Source: Calliopum simillimum | Taxonomy: Eukaryota > Arthropoda > Insecta > Diptera > Lauxaniidae | DNA length: 64,000 bases | Assembly: GCA_951812925.1 (NCBI GenBank) | Contig: OX638368.1 | Coordinates: 114,041,309-114,105,308, forward strand | Reading direction: 5' to 3' | In this document: positions 47,139 through 58,990 of the stretch, piece after piece | Numbering within the stretch: the first letter of the stretch is position 1 | Layout: each line of letters opens with the position of its first letter | Translations under genes and position numbers: made by a program | Notes under the pieces: model-generated | Databases searched by the model: none | Told to the model about the DNA's origin: nothing | Seen by the model: the letters and a program-made list of their open reading frames with translations, nothing else

Positions 47139-47782
47139 CACGGCTCTCCGGAAAAAACACAACAAACCAAACCAAAACAAAATTTAGTCATTTTCGATGC
47201 ATTTGGCAATGCTGATTCCGAATATCTTGAATATTCTAACCTAAAATAACAAAAAATACGATTTTTGGCTTTAGAATATCTCAAAAAAGATACATGATAG
47301 AGGGATTATGAGACCGGATTCGGATTCAGCATTGCCAAATACATCGATAGGGGAATAGTGTCGCCTGCGGGCATGGGTCGGGAGTGGGCATCCCCCTCGT
47401 AACTTTTGACAGAAAATAAATACGGCTGTTTTTTGTCAAAAATTATCACTTCACTATTTTTTTGATATTATTTTTCCAACTGACGAAATCAATTTACTTT
47501 CTTCACTAGTTGTCAGCTAAGGTCTCTAGCTTTCCATACTTATATGTCTGCATAATATACATTTGGTCAAAAGATATGAGTCGAAAACAAAATGGTGCCC
47601 ACACCCGACACTATTCCCTTAAATGTGTGGGGTTTTTTTTTCAAATTACAGTTTTTGACCTATTTTAGGGGCACCTATTTACAATTAGAAAAATTGTTGT
47701 TGCTAACACCATAAGGTATTGTATGAAAAAGAAAATAAGGGTTTTCGCCGATTATAATTAAAGCCCGTTCCGGAGAGCCGTG
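47139..47782. mobile_element. CACGG element 3, interrupted by a MITE
   Basis: The ends are perfect 15 bp inverted repeats CACGGCTCTCCGGAA, with TATC directly outside both ends (47135-47138, 47783-47786). The interior has an inverted pair (GCATTTGGCAATGCTGATTC near 47202 and inverted near 47345) and a CTAACCTAAAATAACAAAAA phrase, as in the larger foldbacks. Without the nested MITE and one TA the element would be about 372 bp. No protein. Confidence 0.8.
47350..47619. mobile_element. Pogo-like MITE nested in CACGG element 3
   Basis: 270 bp with TA at 47348-47349 and 47620-47621. Its left end (GGGGAATAGTGTCGCCTGCG) matches the inverted right end of 32131-33284. Its right end, inverted, matches about 180 bp of that element's left side (GTGTCGGGTGTGGGCACC, CTAGAGACCTTAGCT, GATTTCGTCAGTTGGAAAAA). 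It is therefore an internally deleted copy lying in the opposite orientation. Confidence 0.88.
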
Positions 47783-47786
47783 TATC

Positions 47787-50172
47787 ATTCAAAGTAATTC
47801 GATAAATTCCCATTTTTATTGACTTCTGGTATGGATTTCTTTAAATTTTTAATGGATCTTTTCCATTCTATATATTCTGGCATCTATTGATTTTATCTAA
47901 CCCTTCGATTTGTTTAGTTCTATTAATACTTTTCATATTTTTTCATTTTATTCGATACCTACTTTTAGTTTTTTTTTTTTTCTCTATATTATTCGATACC
48001 ATCGAAACTTTCCGGCTTCTCGTTTTTTCGATAGACTTTCGTTTTTTTCATATTTTTCAATACATCATGATATTTGCAGTGTTTTTGAACATTATTCTGT
48101 GCCCTTCGATCATTCGAAGTTATTCGATAAATTGGGATTTTTTATTTATTGAATGTTTTTCAATCATTTAATTGTTTTTAGGCTTTTATGGACATTTTTA
48201 ATGTTTTTGCAGTTTTTATTACAATGTGAGAACTTTCAACTGCCACCCTTATTTGCCATCATCTATCGGACTTATCCTGTTTCGATACTATTCAATACTT
48301 TTCGAATTTTCTAGAGTTATTCGAAAATTGTACGATGTTTTTCGGTTTCACCACAAGACTTTACAGAACTTTTTGAATAAATTTCGTTACTATTTGACTT
48401 TATAAACTTTGTTTTTAACTATTCGAAACTTTTCAAGTGTTTTCGAGTTCTTTTAAGTGTTATTTTACTTTTCTGAAAATATTTTGTAGTTCATTACGAC
48501 TTCATTTGTTTTCTCCGATAACATTTCATACTTTTTTTGCTGTCGAAAGATTCATACATATGATTTTTTTTTTTTTTTAACAATTGGTCTCTTTTTCGGT
48601 TAAAAAGAACTAAGACTACTCTTTTAGAAGAAACACTTTAAACACAAAGTCAATACACTTAATACTTAAAAGTAAATTTTTTTTTTTTTTTTTTTCAATG
48701 CAACTATGCACATTGTCAACAACAAAACTTTCTCATAGTAGTACAATATACAAACATACTCGTATTGCTATAATAATTTTGATATACTGACTTTATGGCA
48801 CCACAAAGAATTGGCAAAATCCCAAAAGATGATTCTACAAAAATGCAAGAAACCACGCGCCACAACGAAAACTGACATAAGAACGAAAATGGCACAAGTT
48901 GAAATTTATTCCTGAATAAATGTTAAAAACTGTCAATTCAGAAGATAAAAAAATCCAAGGGAAAAACAAAAAAACAATACCCAATGAGCTTGAGCCGCCG
49001 CAAACACTAAAGGATAAATGTGTGAATTGAAAAGTGAAATTATATGGCAACTCTTTGGGGTAGTTTTTTTTACGTGTTTTCTTTTAAGTGTTGCCATGAA
49101 ACTTTTTAATTTTGTGCGGCAAAAAAGTTTTAAATTGATATCCTTGAAAAGTTTGTTTTATAACAGTAAGTTGATAGCATAAAATAAGTTCATATTTTAC
49201 TTTGTTTCTAAACTTATGGAATTAATTAATTTTAAAACCTTTTAAAATAAATCCTGGCATAGTTGAAGGGCTGAGTTGGTGAACATGTTAAGGGAAATTT
49301 TGGGATAATCAGTTGTAAAATTACTAGAATATCATATTTTATCAGTTTGCTTATTTCCACTTTTTCCTGCCACGTGCGTTGTGAAGGAATAACGTACAAA
49401 AAAACGAGGTTTCATTGACGTAGTCAATTTTTCGAAGAGGATCCTTCACTTTTCTTCTACTTCTTAATTCTATGCACAGTATGTTCATTAAAATTTTGAT
49501 AAAAGCATAAAATTGTGAATTTTAGTCTAGTTTTGAAAACATAAAAATCAAACCAATCTTTTTTTTTTGGAAAACTTTTGCTCATTTGTAATAAAAAAAA
49601 AACGAATTTTTTGACCGATTTGAAGTTTTTTAAAAATATTTCCTAACGGTAACTTTTTCGTATACACAAACTCATATTATTTTCAGAGCATAAAATTCTC
49701 TTAAAAAGAGATCCCTATTCTTGCTATCGTGCGACTTACAATTTTCGTAAAAAGCTTTCTAAAAGAAAAGTAAGTAAGAAGTTATTGAAATCGCACGAAT
49801 TCTGTAACATGCATGTATGTTAATAGAGCCCAGAGTTTAATAATTTCTTTATTGAGTGTTTGACTCATGTGAAGTTTTTTGAAAACTAAAAAATTTTTAG
49901 AGTTGTGGGTCCTTTGTAAATAGTCGAGCGCAACCTAGAACTCCAATTAGAACTAACTCCTCTACGATAAAATTTTCACTTTCGGATACTTAGAAAAAAA
50001 ACCGATGAATGAAAAGTACAAATATATCGGAAAAATGTTACGAGGAGTTTCTTTAGAACTCTTCGAGTACTATCTAGATCTGTAATCAAAACAGTTTTTT
50101 TGTTAGAAACTTTTTTATAAAAATTTTCTTCTGAAAAATTTTTTCACCAAAAAAAAATTAAAAAAAAAATAT
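47787..50172. other. No gene seen; degenerate TTCGATA array at left
   Basis: 47880-48560 has irregular repeats of TATTCGATACC, TTTTCGATA and TTCAATA-type phrases resembling the Helitron array at 35530-36200. The region 49960-50100 has GAGGAGTTTCTTTAGAACTC-type phrases like those near 6000. No coding region is supported. Confidence 0.45.
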
Positions 50173-50283
50173 ACAGGGCGGGCCATTTAAAGTGGAAGCA
50201 TTTGTTTCTAAATATATGAAAAAAACATTTTTATTTATTTTCATTTCGATTTTAATTATTTTGGTTCAAGGAGATATGTACAG

Positions 50284-50436
50284 CTACTTTTTGAAAATGA
50301 TATAGCGTAAATGGCCACCTTTGACCTTGAGTACAAAATGTGCCCTTTTTTCGGCGTTTTCCATCGTTCTGGCCAATGTATCGGTCGATATGGCGGCGAT
50401 TTCACGTCGCATATTGTCTTTGAGTTGAGCTATAGT
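50284..50436 (-). pseudogene. rosa-like transposase, C-terminal piece
   Basis: Minus strand, continuing directly from the piece at 52525-52822 once the palindrome is removed: TIAQLKDNMRREIAAI, then TLARTMENAEKRAHF, and GGHLRYIIF before the stop at 50284-50286. The pattern (N-x-RREIAAI ... GGHL) is the usual tail of this insect transposase group. Confidence 0.65.
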
Positions 50437-50440
50437 CCTT

Positions 50441-52520
50441 CACGGTGGTTTTTAAAAAATTTTAACTTTTTGAAATACCACCCGCGATTTTTTTCAGGGA
50501 TAATGTTGGGGGACCCTTCTAGTATCTAAATCCGCAATCCGCGAAATCGAACGTCCAGCCGTTTTTTTTTTTCGACCTTTAAGTTTTTTTACCGATTTTT
50601 GAGTATATCTCGGTGTGTATATACATATTATGTACACATATATATGTATATACGTACATATATATACTTGTATATGTATGTATGTGTAATATATATATAT
50701 GGATATATATATATATACATACATACATGCATATGAAAGTTATCGTTTCCGCACCATTTATTTTTTAAAAAAATCGGTTTTTTCGTATTGAAGAAAAACA
50801 CAAACAAAAATCGGAAACGAAAGTAGTCATTCCAGATGTGATTTTTGATGCTTAATCCGTTTCCGGTATTAGAATTGCTCTATTACGTCTGGGCTTTGAG
50901 ATATCCTTACATATATGTTTAAAGGACACCATTTTTTTTCCTATTTTTGAAGTTATATAACAAGATAAGGAAATATTATGCCGTAAAATCTGGTATGACA
51001 GTTAATAGCCCTAGTTTTTTCCTTGAAAACTCAATCAAACCGATAACGATATCTTTTTTTTTGTCGGAGATATCTTTGCCTAAAAAGTTGAAAAAGTGCA
51101 AAAACACGATTTTTGGCTATATTGGATGTTATATGCAGGACACACAAAATTTTTTTGGGAATTTCTATTACCAGAAGCATTTGGTACTTTCTTTTGGCTT
51201 TAAATTGAGCTATCAAATGTTTATCTGCAATATTTTTCTGCAGAGTTATGTTAACTTTAAAATCACACCATGAAACTTAAAGCGAAAAATCTCGGTTTTC
51301 GGCTATATTTGAGGTTGTATACAGTACGGACGAAATTCGTCTGCTCTTTTTTACCAACCGAAGCATTTAAAACTATTCTTTATCTTTAAAATGAGCTAAC
51401 AAGTGGTCTCTTGTAATTGTTTTCTAAAAAGTTATGACTATTTTAAGACAACATGTTGCAGTAATATAAGGAATACTCGTACACTGTGAGTTTGCACTCC
51501 ATAGTGTAATTTTTAAATGGTCATAACTTTGTGGAAAACAATCACAAGAGACCTCTTGATAGCTTATTTTGAAGATAAAGAATGGTTTTAAATGGTTCGG
51601 TTAGTAAAAAAGAGCAGACGAATTTCGTCCGTACTGTATATAACCTCAAATATAGCCGAAAACCGAGATTTTTCGCTTTAAGTTTCATGGTGTGATTTTA
51701 AAGTTAACATAACTCTGCAGAAAAATATTGCAGATAAACATTTGATAGCTCAATTTGAAGCCACAAGAAAGTACTAAATGTTTCTGGTGATAGAAATTCC
51801 CAAAAAAATTTTGTGTGTCCTGCATATAACATCCAATATAGCCAAAAATCCTGTTTTTGCACTTTTTCAACTTTTTAGGCAAAGATATCTCCGACAAAAA
51901 AAAAAAGATATCGTTATCGGTTTGATTGAGTTTTCAAGGAAAAAACTAGGACTATTAACTGTCATACCAGATTTTACGGCATAATATTATGTTATCTTGT
52001 TATATAACTTCAAAAATCGGAAAAAAATGGTGTTCTTTAAACATATATGTAAGGATATCTCAAAGTCCAGACGTAATAGAGCAATTCTAATACCGGAATC
52101 GGATTAAGAATCAAAAATCACATCTGGAGTGACTACTTTCGTTTCCGGTTTTTGTTTGTGTTTTTCTTCAATACGAAAAAACCGATTTTTTTAAAAAATA
52201 AATGGTGCGGAAACGATACCTTTCATATGCATGTATGTATGTATGTATATATATATCCATATATATATATTACACATACATACATATACAAGTATATATA
52301 TGTACGTATATACATATATATGTGTACATAATATGTATATACACACCGAGATATACTCAAAAATCATTAAAAAAACTTTAAGGTCGAAAAAAAAAAAAAC
52401 GGCTGGACGTTCGATTTCGCGGATTGCGGATTTAGATACTAGAAGGGTCCCCCAACATTATCCCTGAAAAAAATCGCGGGTGGTATTTCAAAAAGTTCAA
52501 ATTTTTTGAAAACCACCGTG
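50441..52520. mobile_element. CACGG foldback element 1 (2.08 kb palindrome)
   Basis: Both ends read CACGGTGGTTTT inward. The arms of about 1.0 kb (50441-51444 and 51519-52520) are nearly identical inverted copies around a spacer of about 74 bp. CCTT lies outside both ends (50437-50440, 52521-52524). Removing the element and one CCTT restores the reading frame of the host transposase, so the boundaries are secure. Each arm has a TATG/TA-rich tract (50611-50730, 52230-52345) and the family phrases GTATTAGAATTGCTCTATTA and TTTGAGATATCC. No transposase is seen; the small mirrored ORFs are arm sequence read twice. Confidence 0.93.
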
Positions 52521-52524
52521 CCTT

Positions 52525-52822
52525 GGTTTATCAGCGTATACCTTGGATTTCAAATAGCCCCACAAAAAGTCTGGTGGCGTCAAATCGGGTGATCTCGGGG
52601 GCCAGTCAAAATCACCGTTTTGCGATATGACTCGTCCGGGGAACAATGGTCGTAACAAATCAATTGTTAGCCGAGCTGTTGAAACCAGAAGCCATTTAAA
52701 CCATTTTCGATCGCCATTAACAGTTTTCGTTGCTCCATCATCGTCTTCGAAAAAATAGGAACCAATGACCATATCCGCACAAACACGACTTCAGCTCGTT
52801 CTTTTGGTGTGTACTGTTCCAT
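52525..52822 (-). pseudogene. rosa-like transposase, N-terminal and core pieces
   Basis: Starts MEQYTPKERAEVVF at 52822. Most of the DNA-binding and first catalytic region is then deleted. Coding resumes with SYFFEDDDGATKTVNGD, jumps again to STARLTIDLLRPLFPG, and continues FDWPPRSPDLTPPDFLWGY and VYADKPR up to the palindrome. The phrases FEDDDGATKTVNG, FPGRVISQNGD and WPPRSPDLTP are characteristic of insect DD41D (rosa-like) transposases. The motif with the second Asp is among the deleted parts, so the spacing cannot be measured in this copy. It is also frameshifted. Confidence 0.65.
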
Positions 52823-52936
52823 GGTAAAATTGTCTTGGAATGACGCTTCCAACGCGGTATGTCATTAGTCGATCTGACAATTCTGTCAAAAGTTATTGGG
52901 TTGCCCGATGCTTCCACTTTAAATGGCCCACCCTGT

Positions 52937-54392
52937 TTATATATAAAGAACTCTAGAACTCTTTTTTGTGAGCTCAAAAATGTTACCCCCTTACGTGAAA
53001 AACATGGCGCTGGGCAAAAAACGGTACACCTCCGATTTTTGGTCCAATCTCGCAGAACTATTTCGAATTGTCTGAAAGAACTCCAGAACTATTCCCAACG
53101 GACACAGAACCCTAAAAAAAATTTCGTTTTTTCCTTTTTTCGAAAATCACGAAGCCAACTTCACATGAGTGAGTGTTTGCGATCAATCATATCATATTTC
53201 CAAAATTTTGTTTTTGATTTTATTGAAGTCATTTTTTCTTAATCAGCAACAATTATGCAATCGTATTCATTTGAGTTTTTGCATTTATCTATCTAACTTG
53301 ACAAGTGTTTAATTTCATTCTTTTGTTTTCCACAGACTCATTATACAAATTAATAAACTTTTTATTTATTTTTAAGCACAATTATTGCAGTATTAAAAAT
53401 TAAATTTTTAACAAGAATTTTTTTATTGTTTTATTCAATATAGACATAGAAATGACAATTTGCTAATTTTATTTTTGATATTGCCGCGCTTAAAAAACAA
53501 AATGATTGTTCAGTTGTATCACTTATGTATATAGTAGATATTATAATAAAAATGGGTTAAACATAATAAAGTAAAAGACAATTAACATTTCAACAAGAGA
53601 TTTCAATTAAATTTGAAGGAATTTGTAATTAAATTTTATAAATTTGATATTAACATCATATGTTTAAATAAACAAATGTATACACAAGAGATCTACTCGT
53701 ATATTGCACATTAAAATCACTCATAAATAACTAAAAATCTAGTATTTGTTGAGAAAAAAACGTACCATCAGGCTTAACGCTTGAGTTAACTTTTTGTATT
53801 ACAATAATTTATAATATGTACAAAAATTAGCGTTTGAACATTTTTAAATAAATAAATACTCGCACTTACCTCGGTTGGGAAATAACAAAGAGGGGGGGGG
53901 GTAATAGTGTTGAGCAAATAAAAAATTATAAGAATAACGTGTTTGTCTTATGCAAATTTCTTTTGACAGCGCGCTATGTGACTGTGTCTTGTGACTCACC
54001 TGAAAATAAAAGAATAAACCAATAGAATTAGTAAAGTTTTTGTTTAGACAAAAAACAATTAACAAAATAAATAAGGCAGAAAGGAAAATTACCATTTGGT
54101 TGTCAAGTTTTTAAATTATGACAATTTGCTTATACCAAGACAATAAATATAACGCATGCAAGGCATATAAAGTGTTTGACGCTGAATAAATCTTCAATGA
54201 GTATGCCATCTAAAGGCTATGTATGCATGTAGATACCCAAAGTATGCAGATATTTCTATACATATAGGTACATCGATTTCTTTGGCACATATGTATTTAT
54301 TTTTTTATTCAATAATATCGAAATAACATTTTTTTTTATAACTTTCGATACTTTTTGAGTTTCTCAGACTTTATAGATTTTCATAAGGCCGG
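52937..54392. other. No gene seen
   Basis: AT-rich with a ten-base G run near 53892. The 52859-53242 ORF crosses the end of the rosa-like element and is spurious. No feature supported. Confidence 0.5.
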
Positions 54393-54505
54393 GATTCACA
54401 GTCATTAGTTAACTAAAATGGTGACATGAGTGTAACTCATGTTTCATATTCATAGTGTCTTGGTTAACTAAAACAATGAACAAGAGAAAATATGGCAGCA
54501 CGGCT
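54393..54505 (+). repeat. GTTAACTA-ended repeat, copy 2 (left half)
   Basis: TTCACAGTCATTAGTTAACT, AAAATGGTGACATGAG and AAAATATGGCAGCACGGC match the left half of 2045-2400. The right half is not found. Confidence 0.55.
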
Positions 54506-55443
54506 AAATTTGTGGATTTTGTGAAAACATGTTTTTTGTTTATGGTTCGGAAAATTTAAAAAAAATGAATGATTTTCAAGGTGCGATATCTCATGAACGG
54601 CAAGTTGGACCAAAAAAACAGTTCGAAGAGACCCTTATAAGGGAATTGAACGTTCTACAAAATGCATGAACATTTTTTTTCCAGATTTTTTTTTTTTGGA
54701 GATATGTATTTAGAAAAAACAATTTTTTTTTTTCTTTCTAAATTTTAGGTTTGTTGAAAAACTATCTCCTAAACTATAGATCATACGAAAAAAAAAAGTA
54801 AATCCCTATCAATTGGTATTTTTACTTTAAACGTGTGACTCAACGTTCATGAGTCATCGTAAATTTAAACTCAACACATCACTGTGCTTAACTACTCATA
54901 GGCGGCATGCACAATATACTAATTTTTTTTCAAAATTTGAAAGCAGTCATTTTTATAGAAAATTTTATAGGCTTTAATGTAACCGTTAAAGAGATATTTG
55001 TAAAAAAGTGATATTGGATGCCATTTTTCCAATATGGCGGCGCGAGCGAACACGATTCGGGGTAGCAAAGTTGAAATTCTGAAAGAGCACATCGAAATCT
55101 ATAAAATAACTCATTTGTAGGTGAAGATGTTTCGCCAGACGTAAAACGTAATTTTTCATATCTCTGAAACAATTTGACACAGATGGATGAGATATCGTCG
55201 AAACTATTTGATGTAGATAAATAATATTCAACACATATAAAAAGAGCACCAGGAGAAATCACACCCATTTAAAAATTGGGGGGACCCACACCCCTTAAAA
55301 ATAAAATTCGCTATAACTCTTAAGCTAATTTCCGCAGATAAATGAAATTTGCTTAATATTAAAATGGCACGTGGAAAAATAACATCCATTGGAAAAATGG
55401 GCTGTGCCAGGCTCCCCAAAAATTAAAACTCAGCATATCAAAT
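54506..55443. other. No gene; pair of ~125 bp direct units at the right
   Basis: Two diverged units (about 55245-55300 and 55365-55430) share AGCACCAGGAGAAATCACAC versus GGCACGTGGAAAAATAACAT, then CCCATTTAAAAAT versus TCCATTGGAAAAAT. The ORFs on the minus strand follow these repeats. No domain is recognised. Confidence 0.4.
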
Positions 55444-55535
55444 AGAAAAAAAAAAAGTACTAAGTTTCCAAAAAGTACAAAAATTATTTACAGTTCTGGT
55501 CGAATTTTGACCACTGGGCGATTCTAGTTAAAACA
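55444..55535 (+). repeat. Dispersed repeat (R3), right-end fragment
   Basis: AGTACTAAGTTTCCAAAAAG, then GGTCGAATTTTGACCACTGG and GCGATTCTAGTTAAAA, matches the tail of 3493-3872. Confidence 0.55.
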
Positions 55536-57572
55536 AAACATTAAAAAACATTAAATAGTCACCTACAAGAAAAATCTATAATAAAATAGATGGTTTTTAG
55601 TAGTAATAAAAATAAAAAGTAAATTTAATAAACCACTTATAATATAATATTAGTATCGTAATAAAACAAAAACATTTTTTTTTTTTATCATCAATATAAA
55701 AGCCATTCATAAAGAAATTTTATAAAAAAGAAATAAATAAAAAAAAAATTTCATTGACAAATTTATACAATTTAGCTAATAAGCCATTTAAAATTCTTTT
55801 GTTAAAAATTGGCTGACGATCGGCAGTAACTGACTACGCGCGTGGTGTGCAGAAAGTGTGCCAAATAGTTTTGATGGAATTTTATTTTTTTTTTTTTAGA
55901 AAGAGAAGAGCCCTATAGAAATAAAAGTAAAAGCAAAAACTTGATGATGAAAAAAGCACAATACATAAACTGGAGAGAGATACGTCAATTAACTTGAAAC
56001 AGTTAAATAGAGAAACAAGTTGGAAATATTTATAGACCATAAAAAGTGAATGATTAAATTTTGTGTTTGGTTTTAGTGAGTTAAAATAATACATATAAAC
56101 TGGTTTAATTAATGCTAATTGAGTGATTTAATTCACAGATGTCGAGTATCAACTTTTTTGAATTTAAAAAAAAAAAACAAATACGCGTGATGTGTATAAA
56201 ATGTTGTAGTTTTTCGCGCCAACTCAAAAGAATCTTAAAAATTTCTCAGTGACAATCTTAATACATATATCCGTGAAACATATTTCATATTTGTGGAAAG
56301 CTCCGTAAAATGTATCAAATTTTGCACAACGATATCTACAAACTTGAGTTTTGCACTTTTGAAATGCCCTTACACGCTCAATTTTTGGAATTTACCGTTG
56401 ATCAAGGTCTTATTTTATTCAAAGTAAGGTTCTTTCTACTTCTAGAGTCTTACAACTCAATTTTGAGATCAGATATATAATTTTTCATAAGGATTGATTT
56501 ATCCGGATTCGATTATTGCTACATTTGAGCATCATAACCCTTATATTATGGATAATTCTTTATAATTTTTTGGAAATACTGCATTTATCCCTAATTCTGG
56601 ACTAAGTCCGTAAGCGCGTGCACCTAACTCGGGGCTAACTTATAATTTGATTTATTTTCTTTAAGCAACCATCTAAAATATCAAGTTTCTTCATTTTATT
56701 TATTTTTAAATTTATTTATCTTTAATTCTACAAACATAATGTTTTTCTTTTCTTCAAGGGTTCACATTACAAATTAAGGAGTCAAATACATAAAAATAGT
56801 CACGTAATTAGGTTCACTTGCACAAATTTATGTACGTTATTCCGGCAGTAAAAAATTCATAGCATCTCTACAGTTCGTTAGAGAACTGCTCACATTGTAC
56901 ACAATTATTTATAGTTTTGAAAGAGAAAATCATATGCCGTAATTACAACACTCTATTCAGAAAAGTTTACTCCTGGAAACCCTTACAAAAATTCGTATGC
57001 TACCTAACACTTATGTACAACATACGCGTTCGAAATTAAGGTTATTGGAAATTGGTTATTTTAAACATCATTAAAAAGTTATTAACTAATAAAAAAAATT
57101 TAATTTTAATTTCTTGGCATTAACTAAAAGTATATTTTGTATGTTTTGATTCAAAAACAAAAACAAAAAACTGACGGAATTTGGTACTAGCCCGGTACAT
57201 TCGGTACATTTACCTTAATATATACTTTTAGAAAATGCAATCATACTTCGCATTTTTAGAAAATAAGGTCCACTTTCTCTTGAAGCATTACAATTCATAA
57301 AGAATAAATAGGTAGGTCTTAAATTTTAAAGTTTCTTGGAATTGAGCTGCCACGACACCAAAATGTTTTCTTTGATGTAAATAAGCACCATTTAAAATTT
57401 GGTCTATTTCAAAAAATATTTTAAAAACCGAAAAATGGTCCTAAGTATGGAAAAACTTTTTGTTTTAATATTTTAACTGTTAAACTTTATGTATGGATTT
57501 CGAGCCGAAAAATTCGATACTGCAACTTCTCCTTAAGTTCTGTAATTTTGAAGATATTGTCCATTAAAAGTG
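55536..57572. other. No gene seen
   Basis: Very AT-rich; no supported ORF or terminal repeats. Confidence 0.5.
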
Positions 57573-57802
57573 CACAGTAAAAGTTTTAGTTTAGTTTTAA
57601 AACCAAAAAGTATTTAAATAGTATATAGAACAATGCCAAAAAAAAACTATATATTAATTTTAAACTATTTTGGAATAAATTTCATACTTTTCTGGAATAA
57701 ATTCCAAACTATTTTCGAAAAAAATCGCAATACCAAAAAAGTTTTAGATCAATACTTAATGAAATCAAATTCAAGAAAAGTAAACTATCATTTTTTAGTG
57801 TG
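57573..57802. mobile_element. CACA-ended MITE, copy 4
   Basis: Starts CACAGTAAAAGTTTTAG and ends in the inverse of CACACTAAAAAATGATAG. The interior TTTTAAACTATTTTGGAATA matches copies 1-3. The flanks are TG rather than clean TA. Confidence 0.7.
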
Positions 57803-58990
57803 TGGGAAATAAAGATATGAAGTGGAATAACCAATATCTCCAAAAACACAGAACTTACGGAGAACTAAATTGCAAATTCGAATTTAGCGGCTATTAAAAG
57901 TTGAAAACTTTAAATTTTAAAACAAAACTAAACCAAAATTGAGAGTAACAAATCAATTATTTTTTTTACATTTCAGCTGAAAATGTTTAAGCAATAATTG
58001 TGGAAAATTTCATTGTTCCCAGCAAAACGCGCAAAATCAGCACTTCACACCCAAACAGTAGTAGTGGAATGGCGGCGCTTAACATTACCCAAATAAAGCA
58101 CAAACAAGAATAATTAAGACTCAACATTAATTAGCAAAATAAATCAACAAAAATCAACTGAGGTGTTAAATCACATGTTATTTGTTAATACACTCTCAAC
58201 ATGGCTTCATAGAACATTGATCTACACTGTAGTACATGGAAAAACAAAATCGACACGAACTAAACACCTACACTGTGAAAATGACACACACAAAAAACAC
58301 CAAGATTTATGAACAACAAAATTAAAACTTGTTTACAGTTTGTCAATAAGTAAATAACAATAAAAGTATGCGAAATTAAAAGTTAATAAAATAGAAAAAA
58401 TTGCTGCTAAATCCAAAATCAACACGCGAATTGCCGGCTATTTTGCTAACAAAGTCAATAAGATGACAACCAACCGACCACGCTACCTTTACTTGGTTTT
58501 TATACTTAAAAACTTGTAAGAAGTTAAAAGCGCTACTTGTGGAGCTTTTGAAAAAAAAAAAAAAAATAAATAAAACATTTAAAAATCGATAAAAATCGCA
58601 CAAATATTTGAAATATTTATGCAAATATATGGAGTGGACAGTCGTGTGTTAGCGTATGAGGTTAGCACCGCACAAATGTATGTGGGTGCTAAATGATTTA
58701 TTGATTTTTAATTTTTTTAAAATTAAGCACTTTGTTTGCTATTTTTCACTGTATACTATCGATACTTTTTATTAAATATGTACCTACAAATGACTGAGAA
58801 ACAATCATTAAAATGTCGTTAGTCAAATTGCTTGTAATTGTGCAATGAATTAGCCACACTCTAATCTGAGTATACATTACATTAAGTTAAAACTTGTTAT
58901 TACATACTTAGTTAATAATTAAAAATACGAAATAGTTGAAAAGATTTTTTTAAATTATGCATGACTACTTGTACACTGACAAAACAACTA
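57803..58990. other. No gene seen
   Basis: AT-rich; no supported feature. Confidence 0.5.

Larger units (their letters stand above)
50173..52936 (-). mobile_element. rosa-like (DD41D-type) mariner relative, deleted and interrupted
   Basis: Outer inverted ends are ACAGGGCGGGCCATTTAAAG and inverted ACAGGGTGGGCCATTTAAAG, continuing TGGAAGCAT on both sides. The TA target is not clean on the right. Transposase pieces are on the minus strand at both sides of a 2080 bp palindrome inserted at 50441-52520. Removing that insert and one CCTT leaves an element of about 680 bp, so it was already internally deleted before the insertion. Confidence 0.75.

Noticed and set aside
50494..52467. Mirrored Tyr/Ile-rich ORFs in the palindrome
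   Set aside because: They translate the TATG/TA-rich tracts of the two arms; being mirror copies, they do not support coding.
52859..53242. 127-residue plus-strand ORF
   Set aside because: Starts in the antisense of the rosa-like transposase end and crosses its terminal repeat; no domain.
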